Positions 34,353 to 46,300 of a stretch of 64,000 nt of DNA are shown here, in pieces. How positions within the stretch are numbered: position 1 is the first letter of the stretch; the number at the start of each line of letters is the position of its first letter. Origin of the DNA: Bedellia somnulentella (Eukaryota > Arthropoda > Insecta > Lepidoptera > Bedelliidae); contig OY755171.1 in NCBI GenBank assembly GCA_963576735.1, positions 19,380,182 to 19,444,181 on the forward strand, given 5' to 3'. The position numbers and the translations under genes were made by a program. Under the pieces are notes generated by a model that saw nothing but the letters and a program-made list of their open reading frames with translations, searched no databases and was not told where the DNA came from.

Positions 34353-35052
34353 TTATATCTTGGACAAACATTTTGTTGCAAAATGATTAGTTTTATTACA
34401 GATTTTACATTTTTTTCCGTAAGCTGGGCAACGTCCATAATCATGTAACCAACCGCAATACGTACATTCTGTTTTCTCACTGTTTCTTAATACATCAATG
34501 GGTTCTTCTTTCATATTTATCTCGTCACTAAATTTCTCACTCTTTATTACCTTCATTTGATCTTTTAACACAGTTTGCATTCTGCAAATGTCTAAAGCTG
34601 CTGTTAAGTCCAAATTCGATGTTCTTAATAATGTCTGTTGTAAATTGCTATCATATATACCACTTACAAATACATATTTTATTAAGCTGTCCTTTAATTC
34701 TTCAAATTCACAACTTGTAGCAAGATTTTTCAATGATGTCAAATAGCTTTCAAAACTCGCTCTATCCATTTGTTTTCTTGTCAAAAATTTAAATCTCTCA
34801 AAAGTTATATTAACCGTAGGTACAAAATGATAGTTTTTTTTTAAATCATATTCATATCATCTTTTTCTGTATCTGATAGTTGAAAAGATAAAAATATGTT
34901 CCTTATCTCATCACCACCGTGATATAACAAAATAGCCATTTTCTTTTTTCAGGAGCTTCAAAGTAATAAGCATTGATATAGGTAGCTATCATATGCTCTC
35001 TTAAACTTTTTCCAGTTGTTCGCCACATTACCTACCATACTCATGGGTTTCA
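34353..35052 (-). pseudogene. Gypsy gag remnant
   Basis: Capsid-like segment with the NNWKKFK motif near its start, a frameshift and stop at about 34,840-34,950, then an intact 143-codon stretch ending in two zinc knuckles (C-x2-C-x3-H-x4-C, then C-x2-C-x4-H-x4-C) that would bind the element's RNA. Confidence 0.8.
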
Positions 35053-35055
35053 AGG

Positions 35056-35419
35056 GTTACATTATATTTGCCATATTGTTTCAAAATTCAATCATTCAAA
35101 GTACTATATTAATATTATAAATTACTAAATCGATATTTCAAAAAAAAAGCTATAGTCGCTGTCACCATGTTTTATTTTAGTATGATTATTTATTCTTAGA
35201 ACAAAAAAATACATTTTATTTCAAGTGCAAGAATCATATTGTTAATTTATTATTTTACATGTCAACATTCAGTCAACGAGAATACAACCGTAAACTATAT
35301 ACAACAACTGTCTACTTTAAAAGAGCCCCGCTTTCCAAATAACCTCGTATGTAGAACCCGTAGTAAACCAGGATCCAGTTCAAACACGCTTACGACCAGG
35401 GCTACCCAAGCCACGAATC
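35056..35419. other. No gene recognised
   Basis: AT-rich, then a moderately GC-rich patch (35,330-35,420) that leads into a SINE-A fragment. Nothing coding is supported. Confidence 0.4.
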
Positions 35420-35535
35420 TATGGGCACACCTAAGATTGGTTGATGGTGAAGAAATGTACGCCCTAATACCCTTAGTCACTTTCTACGAACACCTACGGT
35501 GAGAAATAGGGTAGTACTAATCTCAGCCGACAGTA
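35420..35535 (-). repeat. SINE-A fragment, 5' half
   Basis: Diverged 5' half in minus orientation: aatacccttagtcactttct, then cgacagtacac. A full copy follows 50 bp later in the opposite orientation. Confidence 0.6.
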
Positions 35536-35582
35536 CACTATACAAACAAAGTTATAAAATAAGCACGAAAACATTTTTTTTT

Positions 35583-35822
35583 GCCGTGTTATGCCGGCTT
35601 AGAATGTCTCTACCCCTTTCTACCTACGGGTGTCGGAAGAGGCGACTAATGGTATGGGGCTTTGGGCGATGCGGTTGGAGACCCATCACCAACGATACTT
35701 TATTTCTATCAACTTGTCCCGGATCAACTTCCAAATGTGGTTGAGTAGTTTCTAGCTCTGAAGCTCTGGCTACCCCTTTTTGGGATTTATGGTCGCGGTT
35801 ATATGTAGGTTTGTATGTACAT
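35583..35822 (+). repeat. SINE-A copy, near full length
   Basis: Begins tgccgtgttatgccggctta and ends tggtcgcggttatatgtagg. It has a short deletion before the gggcgatgcggttgg block. Confidence 0.85.
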
Positions 35823-36040
35823 GTATTAGGCTTGAGATCATAATGCATCGAATTCGCTAAATGTAGTAGAAACTTATGATGCCAATGACAATCCACTAGA
35901 TTTCTGCCAAACCTTTTAATTAAAGGCTTGAATATTAAATAAAATTGGCATATCTAAAATGAAATCCTTTTATATAAAAATACACATAATTATTGTATTC
36001 TTTCCACATTCTTGTGCTGTGACCTGGTTTATTATTGACT

Positions 36041-36817
36041 AGCTGACACGACAGACTTCGTACTGTCAAAAGTGTAGACTTTCACGTCGTCAAACTGAAA
36101 TATTTAACTGACCCGTTAAGAGTCTCTGCCATGCCATGACAAAAAAGGTGCTTATCATAATGTTCTCACAATTTTTTCACTTTGTAAATTTTAAGTTTCG
36201 GCTGAGCATTAATTCTGAGTCAGTCCAGTCAGTCCGTCTTGTCTTGCGACTCATGCACGCGTGTATATTTAGTTGCGGAGTAATTTTAAAATTGTATCTT
36301 CTAAGATGTTAATTTAAATTAAGTAATGTCAGGGACAATTTTGTTCACAATTAAATTCTCTTAATGTAAAACACATTTAGTTGGCTAAGGATTAATATTA
36401 TGTTGATAAAATAGTATGGCAAATAATTGGCAATAATGCATTAATTTCGACCACATTTTATTACCATAAAAAATGTTATAGTGAGTCAATCTTAAAATAA
36501 AGACATATACTGTCGCGGATATTTTTTTAGATAATTTAAAGAGGAATAATTCTTACATACATACTTTTTGGGCAACTTAAACTGTTTACGCAGCGCACAC
36601 AATGGAAGCCTTGAAATATGAATAATTATCTCCGTTTTTGCAATTTTTTTTGCTTATACTTTGCTTCTATTAGTCGCAGCGTAATAATATATAGCCTAAA
36701 ACCTTCCTCAATAAATGGACTATCCAACACAAAAATATTTTTTCAATTGATTCGGTAGTTCCTCAGATCCTAGCGTTCAAACAAACAAACTCTTCAGCTT
36801 TATAATATTAGTATAGA
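36041..36817 (-). mobile_element. Helitron-like element H3, non-autonomous
   Basis: On the minus strand it begins A|TCTATACTAATATTATAAAG and runs through ctgaagagtttgtttgtttg to an end at GTCGTGTCAGCTAG|T. These boundaries and opening phrase are typical of moth and butterfly non-autonomous Helitrons. No ORF is present. Confidence 0.7.
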
Positions 36818-36928
36818 TATTTTGTAGGTCAATACTACTTAGGTATTTTCGCTTTTGTATATAAGTGAGGCATTACTTAAACTCATGTCGTTGGTTAACC
36901 TAAATTTGGGCTACTGTTTCAAAGATAT

Positions 36929-37182
36929 GGTTGTTAACGGTGAGGGAAACATCGTGAGGAAACCCATATGGCTGAGTTGTACTTAGTCATAATATGACAG
37001 TATATTTGTACAAAACGGCGATAGGCCAGCCCCCTATCACGTGAGTACACTGTCCATGCAAAACGTGGGTACTCTGAACACCGGGTGACAAAGTCACGTG
37101 ATGTTCAGAAGTATTAGTACCTCTGCCAACCCCTTCGGGGATATTCGGCGTGAACGTTTATGTTATTATGTTATGTTGTTAT
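36929..37182 (+). repeat. SINE-B copy, head truncated
   Basis: Starts inside the body (ttgttaacggtgagggaaac), lacks the tRNA-like head, and ends ggcgtgaacgtttatgttat with ATGTT repeats. Confidence 0.83.
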
Positions 37183-37862
37183 TCAAAGATTGAAAACATT
37201 AAGTGTTTTTTGTTGTTTGCGTAAAAGATGGCTAATGCACAGAAGCATGGGTTAATAATCGAGTCTTTCAGTATGTTAAGGCTTAAATAAATTTCCGGTT
37301 TAAAGGACAAATAGAATAGTGATTTTCTCACAAGGTAAAGGGGTAGTTATTGATATTATATTTTACCTGTTACCAATTAGTGTTTATTAATGATTTGTTT
37401 AAGTTTACTTACAAAACCCGTAAAATTTACAATTTTATATGTTTGACTAATATGATAATTGTATTAATTCAAATCAATATTCCAACACAGTTTTTTACAC
37501 ACACTACATATTTAGCGGTAATATTTTATATAGCTATGAGTTTACAGTATATAACTAAAATAAAGTGAGAATGAATTTTCCCATATAAATAAAACAACTT
37601 CATGGATCTGTAAAGTTTATTTTATATTATAATAATTATTATTCTCCTCTATTCTGTACATGTATAGATAAATTACATTACTACTTGGAAAAAAATAGTA
37701 TACAATATTTTGACTAATTTCGACAATGTATTATATATAATACATTTATAATTATACAAATAAATAAATCAAATATATATACTAACTACAAATTACAATA
37801 GATCTTACACATTCCATACAGTCTTTCATCTTCTATATTCCCTTGATTTTCATCCGTCCAAA
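37183..37862. other. TBCK 3' flank and 3' UTR
   Basis: Very AT-rich. Its right part (about 37,600-37,862) should be the 3' untranslated region of TBCK on the minus strand. A 72-codon plus-strand frame at 37,350-37,568 has no supporting motif. Confidence 0.5.
37616..37621 (-). terminator. Candidate TBCK polyadenylation signal
   Basis: AATAAA on the minus strand about 240 bases past the TBCK stop codon. Position is plausible for a short insect 3' UTR, but AATAAA is common in such AT-rich DNA. Confidence 0.4.
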
Positions 37863-37985
37863 TTATTCTCTATCAGTCCATATAAATGGTTTGAATAGAT
37901 CTGGCGCTTCTGTCTGCAAAAGTTGTATCCCTCCGAAGAGCACACATACTCTTGGCACCGAACATTTCACTAGGTAATCGCTGAA
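37863..37985 (-). CDS. TBCK: TBCK exon 13, last coding exon (aa 762-801)
   Basis: Acceptor aatttcag|TTCAGCG; reads [20 protein letters not shown] and stops at TAA. It matches the family ending (VKMKYPRICILDGGI...). It lies 5.9 kb from exon 12, with the nested transposon complex between them. Confidence 0.92.
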   Translation of the reverse strand, partial: FSDYLVKCSVPRVCVLFGGIQLLQTEAPDLFKPFIWTDRE

Positions 37986-40900
37986 CTGAAATTAAATAAA
38001 AAATATTAGGTCTCCATCATCTTTTATCATTATTAATGCCAGCCAAGGGCTCTTAATTCCAATCATAACACAATACAATATGAATTAACCAACTAGGGTA
38101 CGTAGTTGTATACCTTCGCGTGGGTAGTGTCATTTTTAAAATACGTATGACTACTGCCCATCCCTTATAAAATTAAGTGTAAATATATATCTCGCATGTT
38201 TCTTCTGAAGGTTTTATGTTTCTATTGATGAAAGACTATTTTAAATCGGTTGATTGGTTTTGAAATCTATTCATCAAAAAAAAGAAAAAAATCTTCCCTC
38301 TTCTCTCTTTCAATAGATGGCCACTTTGTTCGATCCTAGCAAACCTCTGAAGCGTAATTTTTATCATTTTATGTATGCGCTCTGATATGGTGCAAACTAG
38401 GGTCTCGTATTAATTGACGGACTCTGGCCATACACGTTCACTCAAGCCATAAGTTTCGATTGGGGTAGACCTAGCGATGACTACTTCAATTTATAATATT
38501 GGCAAAACAATCGCACTTCATTAAATTCATATGTATCTTATTTGTTATCTTCACACGTTTTTCTATTATCTATACTTATAATAAATCTGTGGAGAGGTCA
38601 ATTCTGTACATGAAATATATTTTCAAAATAACGATGAGGGGGTGATTAGTGATCGATACTGATGCCAAAAATGCAATCTGTACAATTTTAGTCTGTCTGT
38701 CGGTTTGTATGTTTCTAATGGAAACAAAAACTACTCGACGGATTTTAACGAAACTTGGCACAATTATTTTTCATACTCTTGGGCGGGTTATAGTACCTCT
38801 TCACATTCAGCAGAATAGTGAAGAGGAATTTTGGAAAATTTTGGTAAAACGGGAGAAGTTACTCCATTTTTTAAGCTTCCGTCGCGTGTGCAGCGTTAAT
38901 GGTTAAAGTTACATAGAAATGATGTATGACGGAAATGTTCTTCATAGAATTGCCTAAAAAAATTCATTCAACAGTATACGAGGGGCATGCCAAAAAAAGT
39001 TAGATACTCTTTTCTCATTGAATTGACACTGGCAAGCTATACACCATGTTATGGGCTGTTTTTTTATTGACATATTTAAATATATAACACACTTCTTTTA
39101 TTTATTTTTTATTTGAATGAGCATAATTTTCCGAGAATCTGGCGGGAATTCACTTGCAACAATGGAGCTCAGTCGACGTGATTTTCGCGCTATGATTTAC
39201 TATGACTTTAAAAAAGGTTTAAAGCCTCAAGAATGTTTTGAACTTTTTGCTTCTACTTTAGGTGAGTCTGCTTGTTCCCGAGCAACAGTATTCAATTGGT
39301 TTGCTGAATTTGAAAGAGGACGGAGATGTCTCGAAGGTGTAGCGAAGACAGGACGGCCGCCAACCGCGGTTACGCAAGAAAACGTTCGTGCAGTCGAAAA
39401 ACTTATTCGCGAAAACCGACAAATTACATATGTAGAGCTAGAGCGAGAACTAGGAATTGGATCAGCAGCAATGCAAACCATAATTCACAAACACCTTTCT
39501 CTCCGTAAACGTTGTTCGAGATGGGTGCCGCACAAACTTACCGATGAGCAGAAAGACCGTCGGGTGGATTGGTGCCTATTCATGATAGATAAATTCAACG
39601 GAGGCGAGTAAAAAAACGTATATGATATACTGACTGGTGACGAAACATGGCTATATAACTATGATCCCGAATCAAAGCGACAGTCGACTGTATGGTGCTT
39701 TGAAGACGAACCAACTCCAACGAAATGTCGCCGTGCACGAAGCACACAGAAACAAATGATCGCCTCGTTTTTCTGCAAAACGGGTCATATTGCTACTGTT
39801 GTGCTATAGAATGAAAGAACGGTGAACTCCGAATGGTATGTGACAGTTTGTGCTCCAACAGTAATATCAGCTTGGTGTGACAAGCGACCGAAGTCAGGAA
39901 TCCGGCACCTTCTCTGGCACCACGACAATGCGGCGCCGCACACGTCTTCCAGAACACTAGACTTTTTCAACTCGAAAAATGTGTCAATTCTCCCTCACCC
40001 GCCATATTCCCCTGACCTAGCGCCTTGTGATTTTTACTTGTTTCCAAAAATCAAAGAAAAACTAAAGGGGAAGAGGTTTGACAGCAAAGAAGATGCGCTG
40101 GTTGCCTTTAATTTCGAGATTTCTGAGGTATCTAAAGAAGAGTGGTCACAGGTAGTTTCCAATTGGTTCAGACGTATGGAGAAGTGTATACGTGCTCAGG
40201 GTGAATACTTTGAAAAGATCGATACTTGTAATAAAGAATAAATTTTATAATTTTTGAGTACGAGGGCGGGTCAATAAGTCCGTGACTTTTTGAATTTCTG
40301 ACCTCTTTACTGAAACAGCAACACTGCTCCTGTGAACAGGCATCTGTCAGTTGACTCCTGTCTAAATGTTAACTTGCTGCGTCAGTTAGTTTGTGTTTGG
40401 CAGCTACATTAATCAGACTAGTCACAAATTTGAGGAGAAAATGGAAAAAAGTGAATTTCGTGTGCTTATTATTATTAAGCATTATTTCTTGCGAAAAAAA
40501 ACCATTACCGAGACCAAGGCTAAGCTTGATAAATACTATGGCGACTATGCACCATCGATTTCAATGGTAAAAAAGTGGTTTACTGAATTTTGTTGTGGCC
40601 GTACAAGCACTGAAGATGCCGAACGTCCTGGACGCCCAGTGGAGGTCTCTACACCCGAAACAATCGAAAAAAAATCACGATATGGTGTTGGCCGACCGAA
40701 GATTGAAAGTGCGAGAGATTGTGGAAGCCGTAGGGATCTTGCATGGCTCAGTGGTTTCAATTTTGAATGATCACTTGGGCATGAGAAAGCTTTCCGCAAG
40801 ATGGGTGCCGCGTTTGCTCACAGTCGACCACAAACGCAATCGTGTAACAACTTCACAGGAAGGTTTGGCGTTGTTTAATCGCAATGAGTTTTTGCGCCGT

Positions 40901-43290
40901 TTTGTAACCGTGGACGAAATATGGATCCATTACAACACACCAGAGACCAAACAACAGTCAAAACAGTGGGTTTCTAAGGGTGAATTGGCGCCCAAGAAGG
41001 CCAAGGTGGGTTTGCCAGCCAATAAAGTTATGGCGACTGTTTTTTGGGATGCACGCGGGATAATCCACATTGACTACCTACAAAAGGGAAGAACAATCAA
41101 TGGGGAATATTATGCAAACTTATTGGACCGAACAAATGACGATTTGAAAAAAAACCGACCTCATTTGGCCAAGAAAAAAGTTCTTTTCCACCAAGACAAT
41201 GCAAGGGTACACACATGTGCAGTTGCCATGGCTAAAATCCATGAATTGGGCTATGAATTGCTCCCTCATCCGCTATATTCTCCAGATTTGGCTCCGAGCG
41301 ACTACTACTTGTTCCCAAACCTGAAGAAATGGCTAGGTGGAAAAAGATTTGACTCCAATGATGAAGTCATCTCGCAAACAAAGGCCTATTTTGAGGACGT
41401 CGACAAATCATTTTTTTTGGAAGGGATTTAAAAATTGGAGAAGCGTTGGACAAAGTGTATAGAGCTGAAGGGAGACTACGTTGAAAAATAAAATTATTTT
41501 TATATCAAAAAATCTGTGTTTTATTCCAAAAGTCACGGACTTATTGACCCGCCCTCGTATCTAGTTTCTTTTGGCATGCCCCTCGTATGTCTGTCTTTTA
41601 TGGTTGACTTACAATAACACGTGTAACTCCTGATAGCTTAGCAGTTCGGAGCATTATGATTATATTTGTTTACCCTTACGTTTATAATACTCTCACTCAT
41701 CCCTAATTTAAAAAAGTTAACATTATTACCTATTCAATAAAAAAGAATCACAAAAATCGGTAGACAAACACCGAAATTATACATGAAATAAGCCATCGCG
41801 CCTATGACCAAAACCAAATACTTACTAATTTACATATTTCATACTAGATGGCGCCAGTAGTTTCTTTTTTAAAATTGTTATAAATACTTCATAGCGTTTT
41901 ACTCGACTTTACCTTAACCTGAAAATTTGCTTATTAAAGGAGCCGGAGATACTGAACTGTTCATAAAAGGGCATTCAAAATCACCAAGCTACACTGTTTA
42001 GGAGTGCTTTATATTGCAATCATTACGCTAAATTTCACAAAGCTTGAGCAGTGATTGAGGAAAGCTCAAATATTTAAAAAACAACGCTACCCGTGTGAAG
42101 CTGGGTCGATCCACTAGTTGAACAATAAACATCTAACTATATAAACGAATAACCAATCTAAATTTATTTAAGTTTATACATATACTCACAGCTAGAAATT
42201 ACAGAAAGGGGTAGCCAGAGCTTTTAACAGAACGTGAACGTTAACATTAATATAGGCGATCAATAGTACTAAATGGCATTCGCGGTGTCCAGCTTGAATT
42301 ACTAAAGGACTATTTGACCAGCAGAACACAGTCAGTGAAACCAGGTGAAACGGTTAGTGACACCTAACACGTTACTTACGGTGTTTCACAAGGAAGTGTG
42401 TTGGGTCCTACTCTTTTTCTAGTGAACATAAATGATCTATGTAATTCAAAGTTGGATCAGGGACGACTTTTCATTTTTGCAGATGATACTGCATTAGTTT
42501 TTGGGTCGATAATTGGCAAACTGTTAGAAAATATGCGCATTTTAATAAAGTCCGTCATTGGATGTCAGACAATTTGCTAAGTCTTAATTGTAGCAAAACC
42601 AAATATCTCACTTTTAGTATAAGAAAAAACGGTCAGCCTGCAACTGATATCGATATTAATAGTTCATAAAAATAATTGTAGATCCAATGATAGGGAAACC
42701 TGTGAGTGTGAAAGATTGGAAAGATGTTCTACTGTAAAATATTTAGGTGTGATCATCGATCAGCATCTTACTTTTAGGCCACACATACAACTCCTTACTT
42801 CTAGAGTTCGTAAACTAATCGCTGTTTTCAATAATCTAAAACATGTTATTGATAAAACTACTTTTAAGGTGGTTTACTTTGCACTTTGTGAACCAATATT
42901 GTCGTATTGCATTGATAGTTGGGGAGGAAGCGCTAAAACTGTACTATTGCCTTTAGAAAGGGCACAGAGAGCCGTTTTGAAAGTTGGTCTTAATTTACCC
43001 TATCTTTACCCCACTAGTGAGCTATATAAATCTGCAGAAGTACTATCAGAATATTGGTGAACGAAATGAGCCACAGAAATGTTAACAACATCTTTAAAAT
43101 ACCAAAACTCAAAACTGAATTTTCTGGGACATATTATAAATTCTTAGCTAAATATGTTTATAACAAAATAAATAAATATTAAAGACTTAAATTTGTTCAA
43201 ATTAAAAAAACACACTGTAAACTGACTAAAACAGTTATCGTATGATGATACTGAACAATTTTTAATTGTCCAAAAATAAATTCACTCTAT

Positions 43291-43323
<33 letters not shown>

Positions 43324-46300
43324 ACACACACACACATACACACACACATATACCTACACAAACACACATAAACACCCACACATACACACTCACGCAATAC
43401 ACGTTTGTTAGTAATAGTAGTAATTAAATCTTGATTTTTAATTTTGTTTGTTAGTTATAGTAGTAATTTAATTTTAATTTTTTGTCTGCAATACAGGATT
43501 TTACCTAGTGTGAGGACCGTTGATTCTCGTTGATGTAAAATTTTGATAAAAATAAATGATTTTGATAGTTTCAGCATACCTAATTGGCGTAAACGATGAT
43601 CTACTATATAATAATGAGTCGGTTTTGCCTTTCTGACGATTTAACTTCAGAACGCGCCAACTGATTTTCACGGGTTTGCATTCGTTGGAAGGGTCTTGGG
43701 CTCCGTGACGTTTGAAGCAAAGAAAAATCAGGAAAAAAATTCAGGTAAATGCAGGAAAAAAGGGTAAAACATTTTGCAGCGCCATCTCTGATACAAAGCA
43801 TGTACTACAACGACGCCAATACGTGGTGCGTGAGTGTCCCTCACGAAAATAATCTTTTGGTGGCGAAACGGAGTTCCCCAGATTAGCTATTATAGAATAA
43901 AGAAAATCCACAAACTTACCAACTGAGCAGTCTCATCTTCCACAGAAACCACGATAACAATTCTCTTTCGTTTCATCGCTTCTCTCAACGTTTTGTATGC
44001 GTACGGCCCGAGAGATTGTAATTCGTGTTGACCTAAATGTACCCCGCTGTAAGGGATGTTTATACTGCCTGATATACTCGTTTTTTCAAACCTGTTGGGT
44101 AGAATGAAAAAATATTTATTGAGCTTAGTTTTTTTTTAGTTATTTGGAATGCTGTGTGATGTTGCTTTAGAATAGCACTGTATTGCATCTAATCTTTGGT
44201 GATAAATGAGGCGGCTAATAGTACGGGGATTTTTAAGTTATTGTTGTGCTATGTGGCTGGGGGAACTATCATCATACATACATACAATATTTTACAATCT
44301 TTCCCTTAATTAACTTCCAAAAGTGAGTGAGGTGTTTTTCATTTTGAAGTTCCGGCTAATAGCCGTGATTGTATGTATTATTTAAAAAAATAAACAACCC
44401 TATGAAGGTGACTAAAAAACAAATATAATCAAGTACTTTTAAATCAAATAAATAGACACAAATCAAGGGTCGTTTTTTACTAGTAGGTCCGTTTAGAATA
44501 AAATTGAAAACACTTGAGTAAATACCCTTTTTTACTTATACTGACAACACCATTCTATCATAATAAAAAAGGGAGTACATTTTTAACATTCTGATGAACT
44601 TACAACAAATTGGACCGTATATCGACCGGGCAGCACCTATTTTCATTTATCAACTTCAAAAAGTCGTTGATGCTGATTCTAGGAGATGTTTCCGCGGATA
44701 ACTTTTCTAGAGGTATTTCTACCATATTCTGAAATAAAATAAGACATTAGATAGTTTATTACCACGTGTGATTTAAGCGTTTATTTTATGGTAAAGATTT
44801 TCGAAGGAGCAAACGACATTTGAATAAATATTTTTGCTTAATAAACTATGGAACTCTTATTATTTCGGAGTTAAAAGTTTTTTGATATAAACTTGAAGTA
44901 CACAGAAATATCAAAAATAGGTTTAACTTATCAGGCCAACAGAATATACAGTGTATATATACTTTAAGGCCTGAGAACCTATACGTTTTACCGGTGTGTA
45001 TATTATATACAAGTTTACAATGAGTCAGGTCGTACCAGATTGGTCACTGTGACATTTTTTATTACATACATACATACATATACTCACGGCTATAAATCCC
45101 TAGAAGGGGTACCCAGAGTTAAGGAATTAGAAATTCCTCAGCCACTTTTGGAAGTTGCAAGGGGAAAAGATGGTGAAATAAAGGTTGTTTGTGATGGGTC
45201 TCCAACCGCACCGCCCAAAAATCCCTTTAAAGCCCCAATACCGTTAGTCGCCTCTTACGTACACCCACCGGAAGAAATGGGGTAGTGCTATTCTAAGCCG
45301 ACACTACACAGCACATATTTTTTATTAATATTAAAAATTTATAAAAGATAACATTTTACTTCGTCATAAGTGTTTAACTTAACCACACCAAATATTAAAA
45401 AGTTAAAAACAAATATAAAAAAAAACTACCTTTGGGTTCGTCGGTTTAGGGTCTATTGTAAACCTTCTGTAACTTATACTTGGCGGTGAGGATGAGCACA
45501 TTTCAATGGATTGCTGTAACAATGGTCATCAATCAATAATCATGAAAATTACAATAACCTGGTACTGTGCTGGAAAACCTAAATTTTGTCTTCTTTTACA
45601 CAATCATAACGAGATTAACACCACTCGCGGTCAAATAATATATCACTTCAGACTTTGACCGAGGTTGAAGTATTTTAAATTGGTACCTCCTTTTCTAGCG
45701 TTGTATAACATAAGCCTCCCGGTTGGTTACTAGTTAGATCTCTTAAATTAGACGACGTGATAGCTCAATGGGTAGAACACCGGTTATCGTGCAAACAACT
45801 AGTGTTCAAATCCCGGGTCGGGCCTACACCAATTTGTCTTATGTAAAGACATGTGTGTGGTTAATTTATCACGGTTGTTAACGGTGAGGGAAAACATCGT
45901 GAGGAAACCCACATGACTGAATTATACTTAGTCATGTGACAGTATATTCATACAAAACGGCAATAGGCCTGCCCCCTATCACGTGACTACACTGTCCATG
46001 CAAAACGTGGGTACTCTGAACACTAGGTGACAATGTCACGTGATGTTCAGAAGTATTAGTATCTCTACCAACCCCTTCGGGGATATTCGGCGTGAACGTT
46101 TATGTTATGGTATTATATGTTATCTCTTAAGTACAAACACCTTGCACCGTTAGACCAGCCCTGAGCTGCCTGACACAAAAAAATACCATGGTGAAGCTGT
46201 ACAGGCTTCAGAGTTAGCAGAAACCTATCATTCCACCAGAGGGGGATGTTCTTCATACATACATATATAGTCGTACCAGGTTGCGGGTTCGATACCCGCT

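Larger units (their letters stand above)
33069..35055 (-). mobile_element. Truncated, decayed Ty3/gypsy retrotransposon
   Basis: Minus-strand order is gag, protease, reverse transcriptase and the beginning of RNase H. No LTRs, integrase or envelope gene are visible. The gene parts lie in different frames with stops between them, so the copy is dead. The 3' side is cut at a SINE-A junction. Codon positions are AT-rich like the surroundings, so it is an old resident copy. Confidence 0.85.
38979..41585 (+). mobile_element. Mariner A, inserted in H1 and itself split by mariner B
   Basis: Terminal inverted repeats CGAGGGGCATGCCAAAA at both ends with TA duplications (38,977-38,978 and 41,586-41,587). 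Removing mariner B and its duplicated TA leaves about 1,308 bp, the standard mariner size. Confidence 0.93.
38586..42117 (+). mobile_element. Helitron-like element H1, copy 2, host of two nested mariners
   Basis: Same ends as the other H1 copies: A|TCTGTGGAGAGGTCAATTC and GGGTCGATCCACTAG|T. Without the inserted mariners it is about 923 bp. The interruption occurs within ttcaacagta|tgtctgtcttt; the uninterrupted copies at 10.4 and 46.4 kb read through this point. Confidence 0.85.

Noticed and set aside
37350..37568. 72-codon plus-strand ORF near the TBCK 3' end
   Set aside because: Composed almost only of AT-rich codons, with no homology-like motif; falls in the 3' flank of TBCK on the other strand.
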